From assembly GCF_029869925.1 (NCBI RefSeq), contig NZ_CP118605.1, positions 2,503,501 to 2,567,500 on the forward strand: DNA of 64,000 bases, read 5' to 3'. Position 1 is the first letter of the stretch; each line of letters begins with the position of its first letter. The notes beneath the pieces were generated by a model. That model worked only from the letters and a program-made list of their open reading frames with translations. It had not been told where the DNA came from and searched no databases. This stretch comes from Microbulbifer bruguierae. GTDB taxonomy: Bacteria; Pseudomonadota; Gammaproteobacteria; Pseudomonadales; Cellvibrionaceae. Below are positions 26,793 to 36,378 of this stretch, piece by piece. Made by a program: the position numbers and the translations under genes.

Positions 26793-27815
26793 CTAAATTT
26801 CCAGCACAACCTTGCCCACCGACTGACCACTGCGCAGGCATTCGATTGCCTCGTGGGCTTCGGCAAAGGAGAACCTGTGACCTACGTGGGGAGACGGCAA
26901 GCCCAGTTGGGCGGTGCCGTTCAGCAGTTGATCGAACAGCGCCTGCTCATGCCACAACCAGATCAGGTTGAAAGCAAGCACGGATTTATTGCTGCTGATC
27001 ATGTCCAGCACATCGTAACGGGGCCGCTTCATGTAGCGCCACGCGGCTTTGGACCAGTTGGGTCGGTTTCCGGGGGTAAATTCGGCGGCGCCGAAGACGA
27101 CCAGGCGCCCCATGGGGGCGAGCGCGTTGAAGGATTGTAGCTGTACCTTGCCGCCGATTCCGTCGAGTACCGCGTGCAATGGCCGACCGGCGAGCTGGTG
27201 TTTTAACTGGGCGGGAAAATCCGGGCCGCGCAGGATAACTTCGTTAAAGCCCTGCTCCGCGAGAAACTCTTGTTTAGCCACCGTGCCCACCGTACCCACG
27301 GGCACCGCTCCCATCTGCCGCGCCATGCGCATGGCCTGCAGGCCGACGCCACCGGCAGCACTGTGGATCAACACGACCTGGCCCGGTTTCACCCCGCCGA
27401 GGTCGCCCAGCGCGTATAACGCGGTCAGGCTCTGTACGGGAAAGGCCGCGCCCTCGGCAAAGCACCAGCCCTCGGGCAGCTTGCGGCAGTGCTGCGGCAG
27501 TACGTCGAGGGTGTCTGCGTAGCTACCGAAGCGAGTGCAACCGTAAATTCTGTCGCCCACCTCGAGGTCCGTTTCCGCCTGTTCCCCCAGCGCGCTGACG
27601 ATACCGGAAAATTCCAGCCCGGGCACAAAGCTGTCCTCCGGGGTTGCCGAGTAAAGCCCGGTCAGCGCAAAGATGTCGGCGAAGTTCAGACCCACCGCTT
27701 TGACGTCGATGCGAATCTTGTCCTCGTCCAGGGGCCGCAGCTCCTCCAGCACCGGTCGCAGATTGCTGATGGCTCCGGCTTTTTCCGTGCGCCAGACGCG
27801 CCGAGTCTGATTCAT
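26793..27815 (-). CDS. Zinc-type alcohol dehydrogenase/quinone oxidoreductase family protein (VAT1-like)
   Basis: This 340-residue medium-chain reductase has VGLNFADIFALTGLY and VPGLEFSGIV in the N-terminal catalytic domain and the NADPH-binding AAGGVGLQAMRMARQMGA in the Rossmann domain. It lacks the catalytic-zinc cysteine/histidine set, as in quinone oxidoreductases and VAT-1 homologues, so it probably reduces quinones or enones with NADPH. It sits alone at the edge of the restriction island, divergent from the nuclease gene, and looks like ordinary core genome. Confidence 0.88.
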   Translation of the reverse strand: MNQTRRVWRTEKAGAISNLRPVLEELRPLDEDKIRIDVKAVGLNFADIFALTGLYSATPEDSFVPGLEFSGIVSALGEQAETDLEVGDRIYGCTRFGSYADTLDVLPQHCRKLPEGWCFAEGAAFPVQSLTALYALGDLGGVKPGQVVLIHSAAGGVGLQAMRMARQMGAVPVGTVGTVAKQEFLAEQGFNEVILRGPDFPAQLKHQLAGRPLHAVLDGIGGKVQLQSFNALAPMGRLVVFGAAEFTPGNRPNWSKAAWRYMKRPRYDVLDMISSNKSVLAFNLIWLWHEQALFDQLLNGTAQLGLPSPHVGHRFSFAEAHEAIECLRSGQSVGKVVLEI

Positions 27816-28066
27816 TCCCTGTTATCGCTCGTTCCTGGATGTGATTTGGATGTGATATGCAGCCGCAGAGAGTACCCATTGCATAGACTCACTGCCATAG
27901 CGCGAAAGAGCTATGGCCCACCGGTCGCGCCCGGGGTTTGTCCGCTCCACCCCCAATGCTGTATAACCATACAGCACCCAAAAGCGCTCCCGATGCCCTG
28001 GATCTCTAGTGCGAGTGCATCTAAATCTTCTTCTGCCATTTTTTATGCAAACACCTGACCAGTCTT

Positions 28067-29752
28067 ATGACTTCTGTCGTTGAATTACCCGCAAACTATT
28101 ACCTGAATAACTTCCTTTCGCTGATGGAGTTTGTGACGGAACGCTACGCAGCACTTCTATCACAGGAGGAGCGACAGTTTTGCGCGAGGTTTCACCGACT
28201 GGATAAGGACAGCCAGCAACTGTACGTGCGCCTGCTGTCACGCAAGGGGGTTCCCTCGCCGGCGGGAGCACTTTTTCGCCAGAGCAAGCTCGTTTACGTG
28301 GAGATTAGCGATCTGCCCGCCGCTGCGGCTCAACTGGTACAGGCCGGACTGCTGCAGCGTAACCCCGTGTTGTCGGTGGAAGCCCTGTTACCGCTGTTTA
28401 CCAAGGCGGAGTTACTTGCCAGCAGCCAAACCCCACTGGCAAAAACACTTAAGCGCCCGGCACTGGAGCAGGCGCTGCTGGCGCAGGCCGGGGAAGCGGT
28501 CGCCGATCGCCTGCTGAGCGGTGAATCCCTGCTCGCTGTACAGGCAGCGGAATGTTTCGAGACCTTCAAACTGTGCTTTTTCGGCAACCTGAATCAGGAT
28601 CTGACCGACTACGTGCTGCGGGATCTGGGGCTGTTGCGCTACGAGCGCTATCCCCTGGAGCGGGAACGGTTGCCGTTTCAACACCGCGCCCAGATCGAAC
28701 AACACCTGCATTATTACCAGTGCCTGGCGGAAGCAGAAACGGCGATGCAGTCGGGAAGCGACGCCATTCAGCAGCTTGCAGCAAAACTTCCGCAAGCGAA
28801 CGGCGAAGATGCGACCCTGGCGCGCAGGGTAGATCGCCTGCGCCTGCATCTGGCACGGCAGCTCGAGCGCCTCGACGCACTGGACGCGGCAGAACAGCTG
28901 TATGGCCAATGCACACGGCCGCCGGCGCGGGAGCGTCGCGCACGTATTGCGGTACAGCGCGGCGATACCGGCAGCGGCCTGGCGCTCTGCCGGGAAATCA
29001 TGGCAACCCCCTGGGATGAGGCGGAGCAGGAATTCGCCGAGGGATTCGGCTACCGGACCGCCAAAGCCACGATTCACCGAACCGACTGGCCGGCGCCGGA
29101 AAAATACCGGCCACCGACCGAAACCGTTTCCCTGCAACCGGGACCCGAATGCGTCGAGCTGCAGGCCGCGTCCCATCTCGCACAGTCATCGGCAACCGGC
29201 GACGATATGCAGCCTCCTGCGCAGTGTTTCTATGTAGAAAACACCCTGTTCAACGGCGTACTCGGCCTGTATGTATGGGACATTGTGTTTGCGCCGATAC
29301 CCGGTGCATTTTTCAATCCGTTTCAGATCGCACCCAGCGATTTTCGCACCGGGGACTTTTATCGCCAGCGCCGCACGGCGTTCGAGCAACGCCTGTCGGA
29401 ATTGGATCGGCAGAGCCTGCAGCAACGGGTGTGGGAAAATTATCGGAACAAATCCGGTATCGCCAACCCCCTGGTGACCTGGGAAGCACTCCCGAAAACC
29501 CTGCTGGAAATGGCACTGGAAAGAATTTCCCCACAACACTGGCAACAGATTTTCCGTCGCCTGCTGGCGGATATCGGCAACCACCGCAGCGGTCTGCCGG
29601 ATCTGATTCTGTTTCCCGCCGATGGCAGCTATGAACTGGTGGAAGTCAAAGGGCCCGGCGATCGCCTGCAACAGAACCAACAGCGCTGGCTGCGCTTCTT
29701 CGCCCGCCACCAAATCCCCCACCGTGTTGTGCATGTGGAGTGGCAGCCTTGA
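28067..29752 (+). CDS. VRR-NUC domain nuclease, FAN1-like
   Basis: The 561-residue protein begins NYYLNNFLSLMEFVTERYAALLSQEE, the conserved start of bacterial FAN1 homologues, with a SAP-like/helical middle and a C-terminal VRR-NUC domain (about 445-560). There, GLPDLILFPADGSYELVEVKGPGDRLQQNQ holds the catalytic D...E-x-K. FAN1 enzymes cut 5' flaps and unhook interstrand crosslinks. The stop overlaps the helicase start by 13 bases. With the helicase and CLCA_X genes it forms a three-gene unit that I recognise as a recurrent neighbourhood in gammaproteobacteria. No good Shine-Dalgarno precedes the ATG. Confidence 0.92.
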   Translation: MTSVVELPANYYLNNFLSLMEFVTERYAALLSQEERQFCARFHRLDKDSQQLYVRLLSRKGVPSPAGALFRQSKLVYVEISDLPAAAAQLVQAGLLQRNPVLSVEALLPLFTKAELLASSQTPLAKTLKRPALEQALLAQAGEAVADRLLSGESLLAVQAAECFETFKLCFFGNLNQDLTDYVLRDLGLLRYERYPLERERLPFQHRAQIEQHLHYYQCLAEAETAMQSGSDAIQQLAAKLPQANGEDATLARRVDRLRLHLARQLERLDALDAAEQLYGQCTRPPARERRARIAVQRGDTGSGLALCREIMATPWDEAEQEFAEGFGYRTAKATIHRTDWPAPEKYRPPTETVSLQPGPECVELQAASHLAQSSATGDDMQPPAQCFYVENTLFNGVLGLYVWDIVFAPIPGAFFNPFQIAPSDFRTGDFYRQRRTAFEQRLSELDRQSLQQRVWENYRNKSGIANPLVTWEALPKTLLEMALERISPQHWQQIFRRLLADIGNHRSGLPDLILFPADGSYELVEVKGPGDRLQQNQQRWLRFFARHQIPHRVVHVEWQP

Positions 29753-32301
29753 GCGAGGAAACAGCCCTGAGCGAACAAACAGCGCTGAGCGCAAAAACAG
29801 CCCTGAGCGCAAAGAAAGCCCTGCGGCTTTCCGTGGGCGAGCTGGTGGCCTTTGCCTGCCGCCGCGGTGATCTGATCGGCGATCGCACCCCCGGTCCCAG
29901 CGCCCAGGAGGGTATCCGCGCACACCAGAAACTGCAGAAAAAGCGCCCCCGCGGCAGTGAGGCGGAATTCAGCCTGGAAGTAAACCTTGTGTGCGATGGC
30001 TTGCCGGTTTCGCTCAGCGGGCGTGTGGATATCCTGCATCCAAAATCGGATCTGCACCGGCCGGCGCAGCTGGACGAAATCAAAACCACCTACTGCGCAC
30101 CGGATTTATTGTCGCAGTCTGTACGTGACCTGCACTGGGCACAGCTGAAAATTTACGGCTTCTGCTATCTGCAGCAACAGCAGTATTTGGCTGTGCACGA
30201 TTGCGACGGAAGCGTCGCGGAAGACGCTGTAACGCTGCAGATGTTGTGGCACAACCTCAAAGAGAAAAAAACCTATAGTGAGTCCACGCAGTACCAGCGG
30301 GATGAGCTGGAAACATTCACCCTCACCGCCCTGCGTGAATACGTGCAGTGGCACCGCCTGTGGCAACAGCATCGCACGCAGGTCCGGCAAACCTCCCGCA
30401 CCCTCGCATTTCCCTTTGCGGATTATCGCCCCGGCCAGCGCGCGCTGGCAGTAGCCGCTTACCGCTGCCTGCGCGACGGTGGCGAACTGGCGGTGGAGGC
30501 ACCTACGGGAATCGGCAAAACCGTCAGCACCCTGTTCCCGGCCATCAAGGCCTTGGCAGAAGCGCAGGTAGACCAGCTGGTTTATCTCACCGCAAAAAAT
30601 TCCGGCCGCGAAGTGGTGCGCCAGACCGCACAGATGTTTCATCAACGTGGACTGCGACTGTCGCTGTTGGAAATCCAGGCGCGGGACAAGACCTGTGCCT
30701 GCAACCTCGGCCTGTGCAGCCGCGATGCGGATGGAATCTGCCCGCGCACGCGGGGGTTTTTCGACCGTCTGCCGCAAGCCCGCCGGCAGCTGCTGGGCAA
30801 ACCGCTATTAACCGCCGAGGCAGTGGCGGAGGTGGCGGACAAGCTGCAACTGTGCCCCTTCGAGCTTTCTCTGCAGATGCTGCCCTGGGCGGATCTGGTG
30901 GTGTGCGATTTCAATTATGTATTCGATCCCCTGGTGCGTATGCAGCCGTTGCTGGATCAGAGCCGAAAACGCGCATTGCTGGTCGACGAAGCCCACAATC
31001 TCGGGGAGCGCGCACGCGCCATGTACAGCGCGGCACTGGAGCGCAGCAGCTGTCGTCGCGCCGCCGCTGACTGCAAAAGTACCCACCCCACCCTGCGACG
31101 CAGCATTCAGTCCCTGGTGCGGGCCCTGGAAAACTGGGCAGAGGCACAGTCGCAATCACATAACAGCAGGACGTTCGCACCAGGATCGAGCGGGGACGAT
31201 CCGGCGGCGCAGCACTGGCTCGGCGATCCCTCTGTACCCGAGCAGCTTCCCGTTGCCGTCAGTCGCGCGGTGCACAAGGTACTGGCCGTCGTCAGTGCAT
31301 TGTGGGAGCAATCGCGGCGGCCTCCGGAGGTTTTGGGAGACTGGCTGAAAAACCTGTTCCGCTATATCACGGTCGAGCAGTTACTGGGTAACCAGCATCG
31401 CTGCCTGACAAAAGTGCAAACCCGCGGTGACCGATGGCAGGAACAGCAGGTCCAATTACTGTGCCTGAACGCCGCGGACTTTCTGCAGCAAAGCTACCGG
31501 CAGTTTCACGCGGTGATCGCGTTTTCCGCCACTTTGCGGCCAGCGGCATTCATCTACCGGCAGTTGGGGCTGCAACAGCATTCACCACTGCTGACGTTAC
31601 CGTCCCCGTTTCATCCAGCGCAGCAGGGCGTTTTTCTCTGCCCCTATGTGGATACCCGCTATCGTGCTCGAGATGCCGCGATCAGCGCACTGGTGGAGAT
31701 GGTGACGCGGGTGTATGCAAGCCGGCCGGGCAATTATCTGGTGTTTTTCCCCTCCTACCGTTTCCTGCAGCGGGTGGCAGAGGAGTTTTCCCGGCGGCAA
31801 CCACACATCGCGCTGGTACAGCAGACACCCGGTGCCAGCGAACGCGCCCGCAGCGAATTTTTACAGCACTTCAGCGACGGCCGGCACAGCCTGGGCTTTG
31901 CGATTATGGGCGGTGTATTTGGTGAAGGGGTGGACTACCGGGGTGAGCAATTGGTCGGAACCATCGTGGTGGGCGTGGGTCTGCCGCAGGTGAATGTAGA
32001 GCAGGAACTGTTGCGCCAGGCCTGGAGCAGCGATAACGAAACCGCCAGCGGCTTTGATATGGCCTACCGCTATCCCGGCCTGACCCGGGTGCTGCAGACC
32101 GCGGGACGGGTGATCCGCACCGAATCTGATCGCGGTGTGGTGGTGCTCGCGGACGCACGCTTTACCGAGCCATTTTATCGCGACCTTTTTCCCGCGCACT
32201 GGCAACCGCAGACCTGCGATAATGGCGAAGCACTGTCCCGACAACTCGCGCAGTTCTGGCAGGCGACCACAGACCAGGAAACAGAAAACGGACCCGGCTG
32301 A
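29740..32301 (+). CDS. Rad3/DinG-type ATP-dependent DNA helicase with N-terminal PD-(D/E)XK-like region
   Basis: The 853-residue frame opens at GTG 29740 inside the nuclease gene. After a repetitive N-terminus (18-bp DNA repeat) comes a Cas4/RecB-like region (FACRRGDLIG, SGRVDILH, DEIKTTYCAPD). Then follows a superfamily 2 XPD-type helicase: Walker A EAPTGIGKTVSTL, four cysteines for an iron-sulfur cluster (CACNLGLC..GIC..CPFE), DEAH box LLVDEAHNL, and C-terminal motifs VFFPSYRF and QTAGRVIRTESDRG. It should unwind 5'-3', probably cooperating with the FAN1-like nuclease. The true start could be a TTG at 29749, since the repeat makes the N-terminus variable. Confidence 0.9.
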   Translation: MAALSEETALSEQTALSAKTALSAKKALRLSVGELVAFACRRGDLIGDRTPGPSAQEGIRAHQKLQKKRPRGSEAEFSLEVNLVCDGLPVSLSGRVDILHPKSDLHRPAQLDEIKTTYCAPDLLSQSVRDLHWAQLKIYGFCYLQQQQYLAVHDCDGSVAEDAVTLQMLWHNLKEKKTYSESTQYQRDELETFTLTALREYVQWHRLWQQHRTQVRQTSRTLAFPFADYRPGQRALAVAAYRCLRDGGELAVEAPTGIGKTVSTLFPAIKALAEAQVDQLVYLTAKNSGREVVRQTAQMFHQRGLRLSLLEIQARDKTCACNLGLCSRDADGICPRTRGFFDRLPQARRQLLGKPLLTAEAVAEVADKLQLCPFELSLQMLPWADLVVCDFNYVFDPLVRMQPLLDQSRKRALLVDEAHNLGERARAMYSAALERSSCRRAAADCKSTHPTLRRSIQSLVRALENWAEAQSQSHNSRTFAPGSSGDDPAAQHWLGDPSVPEQLPVAVSRAVHKVLAVVSALWEQSRRPPEVLGDWLKNLFRYITVEQLLGNQHRCLTKVQTRGDRWQEQQVQLLCLNAADFLQQSYRQFHAVIAFSATLRPAAFIYRQLGLQQHSPLLTLPSPFHPAQQGVFLCPYVDTRYRARDAAISALVEMVTRVYASRPGNYLVFFPSYRFLQRVAEEFSRRQPHIALVQQTPGASERARSEFLQHFSDGRHSLGFAIMGGVFGEGVDYRGEQLVGTIVVGVGLPQVNVEQELLRQAWSSDNETASGFDMAYRYPGLTRVLQTAGRVIRTESDRGVVVLADARFTEPFYRDLFPAHWQPQTCDNGEALSRQLAQFWQATTDQETENGPG
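29743..29826 (+). repeat. 18-bp in-frame tandem repeat (minisatellite)
   Basis: Four 18-base units run from 29743 to 29814, the second being ACAGCCCTGAGCGAACAA, followed by a partial fifth (AAAGCCCTG). Each adds a T/A-A-L-S-x-x-x hexapeptide to the helicase N-terminus. Copy-number change would keep frame. Confidence 0.85.
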
Positions 32302-32358
32302 TTTTTCACGGCTATTTTTTCGGATATTTTTCCACCGGTACCATTTTTTAAATCGACT

Positions 32359-33159
32359 ATGGCACTCACACGCAATTTCTACCGCCGCAGTGCGCAGCAG
32401 CGCAGCCAGCAGAGCGTCACTTTCAGTGATGTGCGCAAACGCTTTGATTTCCGCTCCATCAGCATTGGTCGCTGGGTCACTGAGGCCGAGCGGGATCGCG
32501 CGGCAGGGCTGTTTTACGACGCGCTGGTAGACCTGATGACGATTCTGCAGGGACCGGAACTACTGGTGTCCCTGCGCGGCACCCTCGCATTCCAGTACGG
32601 CACCGGCGGCCGCCCCGGGGTTATGGCCCACTACGAACCCGCCAGCCGGACCTTCTCCCTGGCCAAGAATGCCGGCCCTGGCTCCATTGCTCACGAGTGG
32701 TTTCACGCCCTGGATCACTACCTCGCCGACAAGGCATTCAGTGATGTCTCTGGCCATATGTTTGCCTCCGAAGCCTGGCTGCGGGACGCCACCCCCAATC
32801 CACACCCGATCAACGACCGCCTGTTTGCCTGCTTCAGCGCGGTCATGCTGGACAAGTCCGGGGACAATCCCAGCGAGATGTTCCGCATCTCCCGGGAAGT
32901 CGACAAAGCCAATCGCTGTGTCTATTTCGCCGATCCGGCGGAAATGTGCGCGCGCGCGTTCGAGGCATTCGTGCAGGATGCCAGTATCAGCAACAACTTT
33001 CTGGTGGCGGGCACCAAGGCCAGCGACGAGGCGAAACTCGGGCTCTATCCCACCGGCGCCCATCGCCAGCGCATCAACTGCGCTTTCGCTGAATACTTTG
33101 CCTGCCTGGGCAGATCCCTGCGCGCAAACCTACAGCGCGAACGTGAAACATCCGGCTGA
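32359..33159 (+). CDS. CLCA_X family protein (putative zinc-dependent hydrolase)
   Basis: The 266-residue protein matches the CLCA_X family: VTFSDVRKRFDFRSISIGRWVT at the start, SLAKNAGPGSIAHEWFHALDHYLA in the middle. His112-Glu113-x-x-His116 with Asp119/His120 is a gluzincin-like metal motif, suggesting a metallopeptidase, but activity is not established. There is no signal peptide, so it is cytoplasmic. It follows the helicase gene by 57 bp and is probably co-transcribed with the nuclease and helicase, so a DNA repair or conflict role is inferred from context. Confidence 0.82.
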   Translation: MALTRNFYRRSAQQRSQQSVTFSDVRKRFDFRSISIGRWVTEAERDRAAGLFYDALVDLMTILQGPELLVSLRGTLAFQYGTGGRPGVMAHYEPASRTFSLAKNAGPGSIAHEWFHALDHYLADKAFSDVSGHMFASEAWLRDATPNPHPINDRLFACFSAVMLDKSGDNPSEMFRISREVDKANRCVYFADPAEMCARAFEAFVQDASISNNFLVAGTKASDEAKLGLYPTGAHRQRINCAFAEYFACLGRSLRANLQRERETSG

Positions 33160-33355
33160 ATACGCCATCCGGCACATTCCCGAGGTTTGTCGCGCGCGCG
33201 ACGCCGAATACAACTCGCCGGTTTTTCCCTGTGTTAGCATCCGTTCACTCTGCGTCGCGGCGGGAGCGCATTTCCAGCGTTCTATTTCACCACGTCATTG
33301 CAGAACTTCATTCCAGCAGTTTATTCCAGAACAAAAGGGAGAACCCTCACCCACC

Positions 33356-36301
33356 ATGTACCGGACAAAATTCACGCTTATCATTACCGCCCTGCTGCTT
33401 GTGGCCTGTGGCAAGGACCCGGCCGCACCCTCGGCGCAGTCGGCCCCGGACACACTGCCGGAGGGAGTCACCCTGGTGGAAGCCTTTGACGGTGACGGCG
33501 CGGAGATCGCCATCCCCTACAGCAAGTACCGCCTGAACAACGGCCTTACCGTGGTGCTGCACGAGGACCGCTCGGATCCGCTGGTACATGTGGATGTGAC
33601 CTACCATGTGGGCTCCAGCCGCGAGGATGCGGGCCGCTCCGGCTTTGCGCATTTCTTTGAGCACATGATGTTCCAGGGCTCGGTGAACGTTGCCGACGAG
33701 GAACACTTCAAGATCATTCAGGAATCCGGCGGTACCCTCAACGGCACCACCAATACCGACCGCACCAACTATTTCGAGACGGTACCGGCCAACCAGCTGG
33801 AAACCGTGCTGTGGCTGGAAGCGGATCGCATGGGGGTATTCCTGGATGCGGTGACCGAGGAAAAATTCGAGGTCCAGCGCGAGACGGTGAAAAACGAGCG
33901 CGGCCAGCGGGTGGACAACCGTCCCTACGGGCGCGCCCTCGAGACTCTCGCCGCCAGTACCTACCCGGACGGCCACCCCTATTCCTGGCCGACCATCGGC
34001 TGGCTGGAAGATCTGGACCGCGCAGACCTCAATGACCTGAAGCGCTTCTTCCTGCGCTGGTACGGCCCCAACAATGCGGTGCTGACCATTGGCGGTGATA
34101 TCGATGCGGCCCAGACCCTGGCGTGGGTGGCGAAATATTTCGGCTCCATTCCCGCCGGTCCCGAGGTCGAGAACCAGCCCAAGCAACCGGCCAAACTCGA
34201 CGCCGACCGCTATGTGACCCTGGAGGACAATATCCACCTGCCGGCGCTGGCGGTGATGATCCCCACGGTTTACAGCACACACGAAGACGAGCCAGCGCTC
34301 GACGCGGCGGCGCAGATCCTCGGCCAGGGTCAGGATTCCATGCTCTACCAGAGTCTGGTGCAGACCGGTCGCGCGGTACAGGCCAGCGTTTCCCATTCCT
34401 GTCGGGAACTGGCCTGTGAAATGTGGTTTATCGTGATCCAGAATCCCGCCTCCGGCGAAACCCTGGCAGAAATGGAAAAGGCCGTGCGCGAGACCCTGAA
34501 CGCGTTCGCCAAGCGCGGGGTGAGCGAGGACGACCTGGTCAAGTTCAAGGCCGGTTATGAGTCTTCCCGGGTATTCGGTCTGCAGTCCGTCTCCGGCAAG
34601 GTATCCACCCTGGCTGCATTCGAAACCTTTACCGGCAGTCCCAAGGGCATCGACAAGGAAATCCGTGACTATCTGGCGGTCGAGACCGCCGATGTAACCC
34701 GGGTGTTCGAGCAGTACATCGCCGGCAAACCGGCAACGCTGCTGAGTGTGGTTCCCAACGGCAAACCGGAGCTGGCAGCGGCACCGCAGAACTACCAGTG
34801 GCAGCGCACCGTTCCGGAAAGCTACGGCGATGACGACAAGGCCCTGGCCCTGCGTCCGGTCAGCGACAGTTTCGATCGCAGTGTGCGTCCCACCCCGGGA
34901 GTAAACCCCCAGGTAGAGCTGCCCAGCATCTGGGACGGCAAACTGGAAAATGGCGTGCGCCTGCTGGCGGTGCAAAACGCGGAAACCCCGACGGTTACCG
35001 TGCGCGCGGTGTTCGACATCGGTCAGCGGGATGAGCCCCGTGGCAAAGCCGGCCTGACGTCCCTGTTGACCTCACTGATGGGCGAAGCCACCAGCGAGCG
35101 CAGTGCGGCGGAATTTGCCGAGGCCCTGAACCGCCTGGGTGCCTCCATCAGTATCTCTCCGGGTCAATACGAAACCACCGTTACCCTGAATGTACTGACC
35201 AAGCACCTGGACCAGGCCATGCCGCTGATGCTTGAGCGCATTCTCAAGCCCAAGTTCACCGAGGAAGATTTTGCCCGTATCAAGCAGCAGACCATCGAAG
35301 GCCTGCAACAGGACCGCAAGACCCCTCAGGGCCTGGCGACCCGCGCCCTGGGCGCCGTGATGCGCGGTCCCGAGCACCCGCTCAGCTTCCCGGTGAGCGG
35401 ACTGCCGGGCACGGTGGAAAACATCACCCTCGACGATATCAAGGGTTACTACAAGGCTCACTTCCCCGCGCACCTTGGCGGTGTCACCGTCAGCACCAGC
35501 CTGCCACACGACGCAACCATCAAGGCGCTGAATGGCCTGGCAACCCTGAAGGTGACACAGGCAGCGCGCCCCGCCATCGCATTTACCGCGCCGGCAATAA
35601 AAGAGCGCACCGTGTATATCGTCAATAAAGACGGCGCGGCCCAATCCAGCCTGCGCACCAGCCAGCACGGCCTGCCCTATGACGCCCTCGGCGACTACTA
35701 CCTCGCTTACCTGGGTAACTTCCCGCTGGGCGGTAACTTCAACAGCCGCATCAACCTGAACCTGCGTGAAGACAAGGGCTACACCTACGGTGCCCGCACC
35801 TACCTGCAGGGTGGTCCGGAAGACGGCACCTACAGCTTTGGTTCCGAAGTGAAGAAAGAAGCTACGGCAGATGCGCTCAAGGAAGTGCTGCAGGAACTGG
35901 AAGCCTACGACCGCGACGGTATGACCCAGGCGGAGTTTGACTACCTGCGCTCTGCCATTGGCCAGCAGGAAGCACTCAGCTACGAAACCCCCGGTGCCAA
36001 GCTCGGCCTGCTGAGCAACATCCTGCGCTATGACCTGCCGTTGGACTACCGCAGCCAGCAGAACGCCATTCTGCAGGAGACCGACCGCGATACCGTCAAC
36101 AAGGTGATCCGCGGCCTGCTCAATCCACAGCAACAGGCAATCGTCATCGTCGGTGATGAAGCCAGCATCCGCGGGAACATCGAGGCCCTCGGCATGCCGG
36201 TAGTGGAGCTGGATGAAGATGGTTACGTGAAAGTGAAGGAAGCGAAGGAAGCAAAGGAAGGTGAAGAAGCGGCTGCGGCCGCGGAATCTGCCGGCCGTTA
36301 A
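33356..36301 (+). CDS. M16-family zinc metallopeptidase, lipoprotein
   Basis: The start at ATG 33356 gives a lipoprotein signal (LIITALLLVACGK, lipidated Cys18), so the 981-residue enzyme is anchored in an envelope membrane facing the periplasm. It has two M16 repeats. The N-terminal one has the inverted zinc motif HFFEH (99-103) with the downstream Glu in ETVKNERGQR. The C-terminal one is catalytically dead and substrate-binding, as usual. It should degrade peptides in a pitrilysin/insulinase-like chamber. The last 25 residues are a low-complexity E/K/A tail. The frame is open further upstream, but that part overlaps CLCA_X in another frame. A strong terminator follows. Confidence 0.93.
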   Translation: MYRTKFTLIITALLLVACGKDPAAPSAQSAPDTLPEGVTLVEAFDGDGAEIAIPYSKYRLNNGLTVVLHEDRSDPLVHVDVTYHVGSSREDAGRSGFAHFFEHMMFQGSVNVADEEHFKIIQESGGTLNGTTNTDRTNYFETVPANQLETVLWLEADRMGVFLDAVTEEKFEVQRETVKNERGQRVDNRPYGRALETLAASTYPDGHPYSWPTIGWLEDLDRADLNDLKRFFLRWYGPNNAVLTIGGDIDAAQTLAWVAKYFGSIPAGPEVENQPKQPAKLDADRYVTLEDNIHLPALAVMIPTVYSTHEDEPALDAAAQILGQGQDSMLYQSLVQTGRAVQASVSHSCRELACEMWFIVIQNPASGETLAEMEKAVRETLNAFAKRGVSEDDLVKFKAGYESSRVFGLQSVSGKVSTLAAFETFTGSPKGIDKEIRDYLAVETADVTRVFEQYIAGKPATLLSVVPNGKPELAAAPQNYQWQRTVPESYGDDDKALALRPVSDSFDRSVRPTPGVNPQVELPSIWDGKLENGVRLLAVQNAETPTVTVRAVFDIGQRDEPRGKAGLTSLLTSLMGEATSERSAAEFAEALNRLGASISISPGQYETTVTLNVLTKHLDQAMPLMLERILKPKFTEEDFARIKQQTIEGLQQDRKTPQGLATRALGAVMRGPEHPLSFPVSGLPGTVENITLDDIKGYYKAHFPAHLGGVTVSTSLPHDATIKALNGLATLKVTQAARPAIAFTAPAIKERTVYIVNKDGAAQSSLRTSQHGLPYDALGDYYLAYLGNFPLGGNFNSRINLNLREDKGYTYGARTYLQGGPEDGTYSFGSEVKKEATADALKEVLQELEAYDRDGMTQAEFDYLRSAIGQQEALSYETPGAKLGLLSNILRYDLPLDYRSQQNAILQETDRDTVNKVIRGLLNPQQQAIVIVGDEASIRGNIEALGMPVVELDEDGYVKVKEAKEAKEGEEAAAAAESAGR

Positions 36302-36340
36302 ACCAGGTTGGTTTACACTCTGACTTACACACCGACCACA

Positions 36341-36374
36341 AAAAAAGGCCCGCCATTGGCGGGCCTTTTTTTTG
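36341..36374. terminator. Bidirectional Rho-independent terminator
   Basis: GGCCCGCC and GGCGGGCC form an 8-bp GC stem with a 3-base loop, with A-run on the left and T-run on the right. It serves the plus-strand M16 gene and the convergent minus-strand dipeptidase. Confidence 0.93.
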
Positions 36375-36378
36375 CAGA

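Noticed and set aside
29743..29826. CRISPR-like repeat array
   Set aside because: The 18-bp units are contiguous, have no spacers and stay in frame, so this is a coding minisatellite.
32669..33355. Upstream extension of the M16 frame
   Set aside because: It overlaps CLCA_X in another frame, is rich in S/P/R, and the lipoprotein signal begins at 33356.
33347..34975. Long antisense frame opposite the M16 peptidase
   Set aside because: Shadow frame; the plus strand has clear catalytic motifs and a lipoprotein signal.
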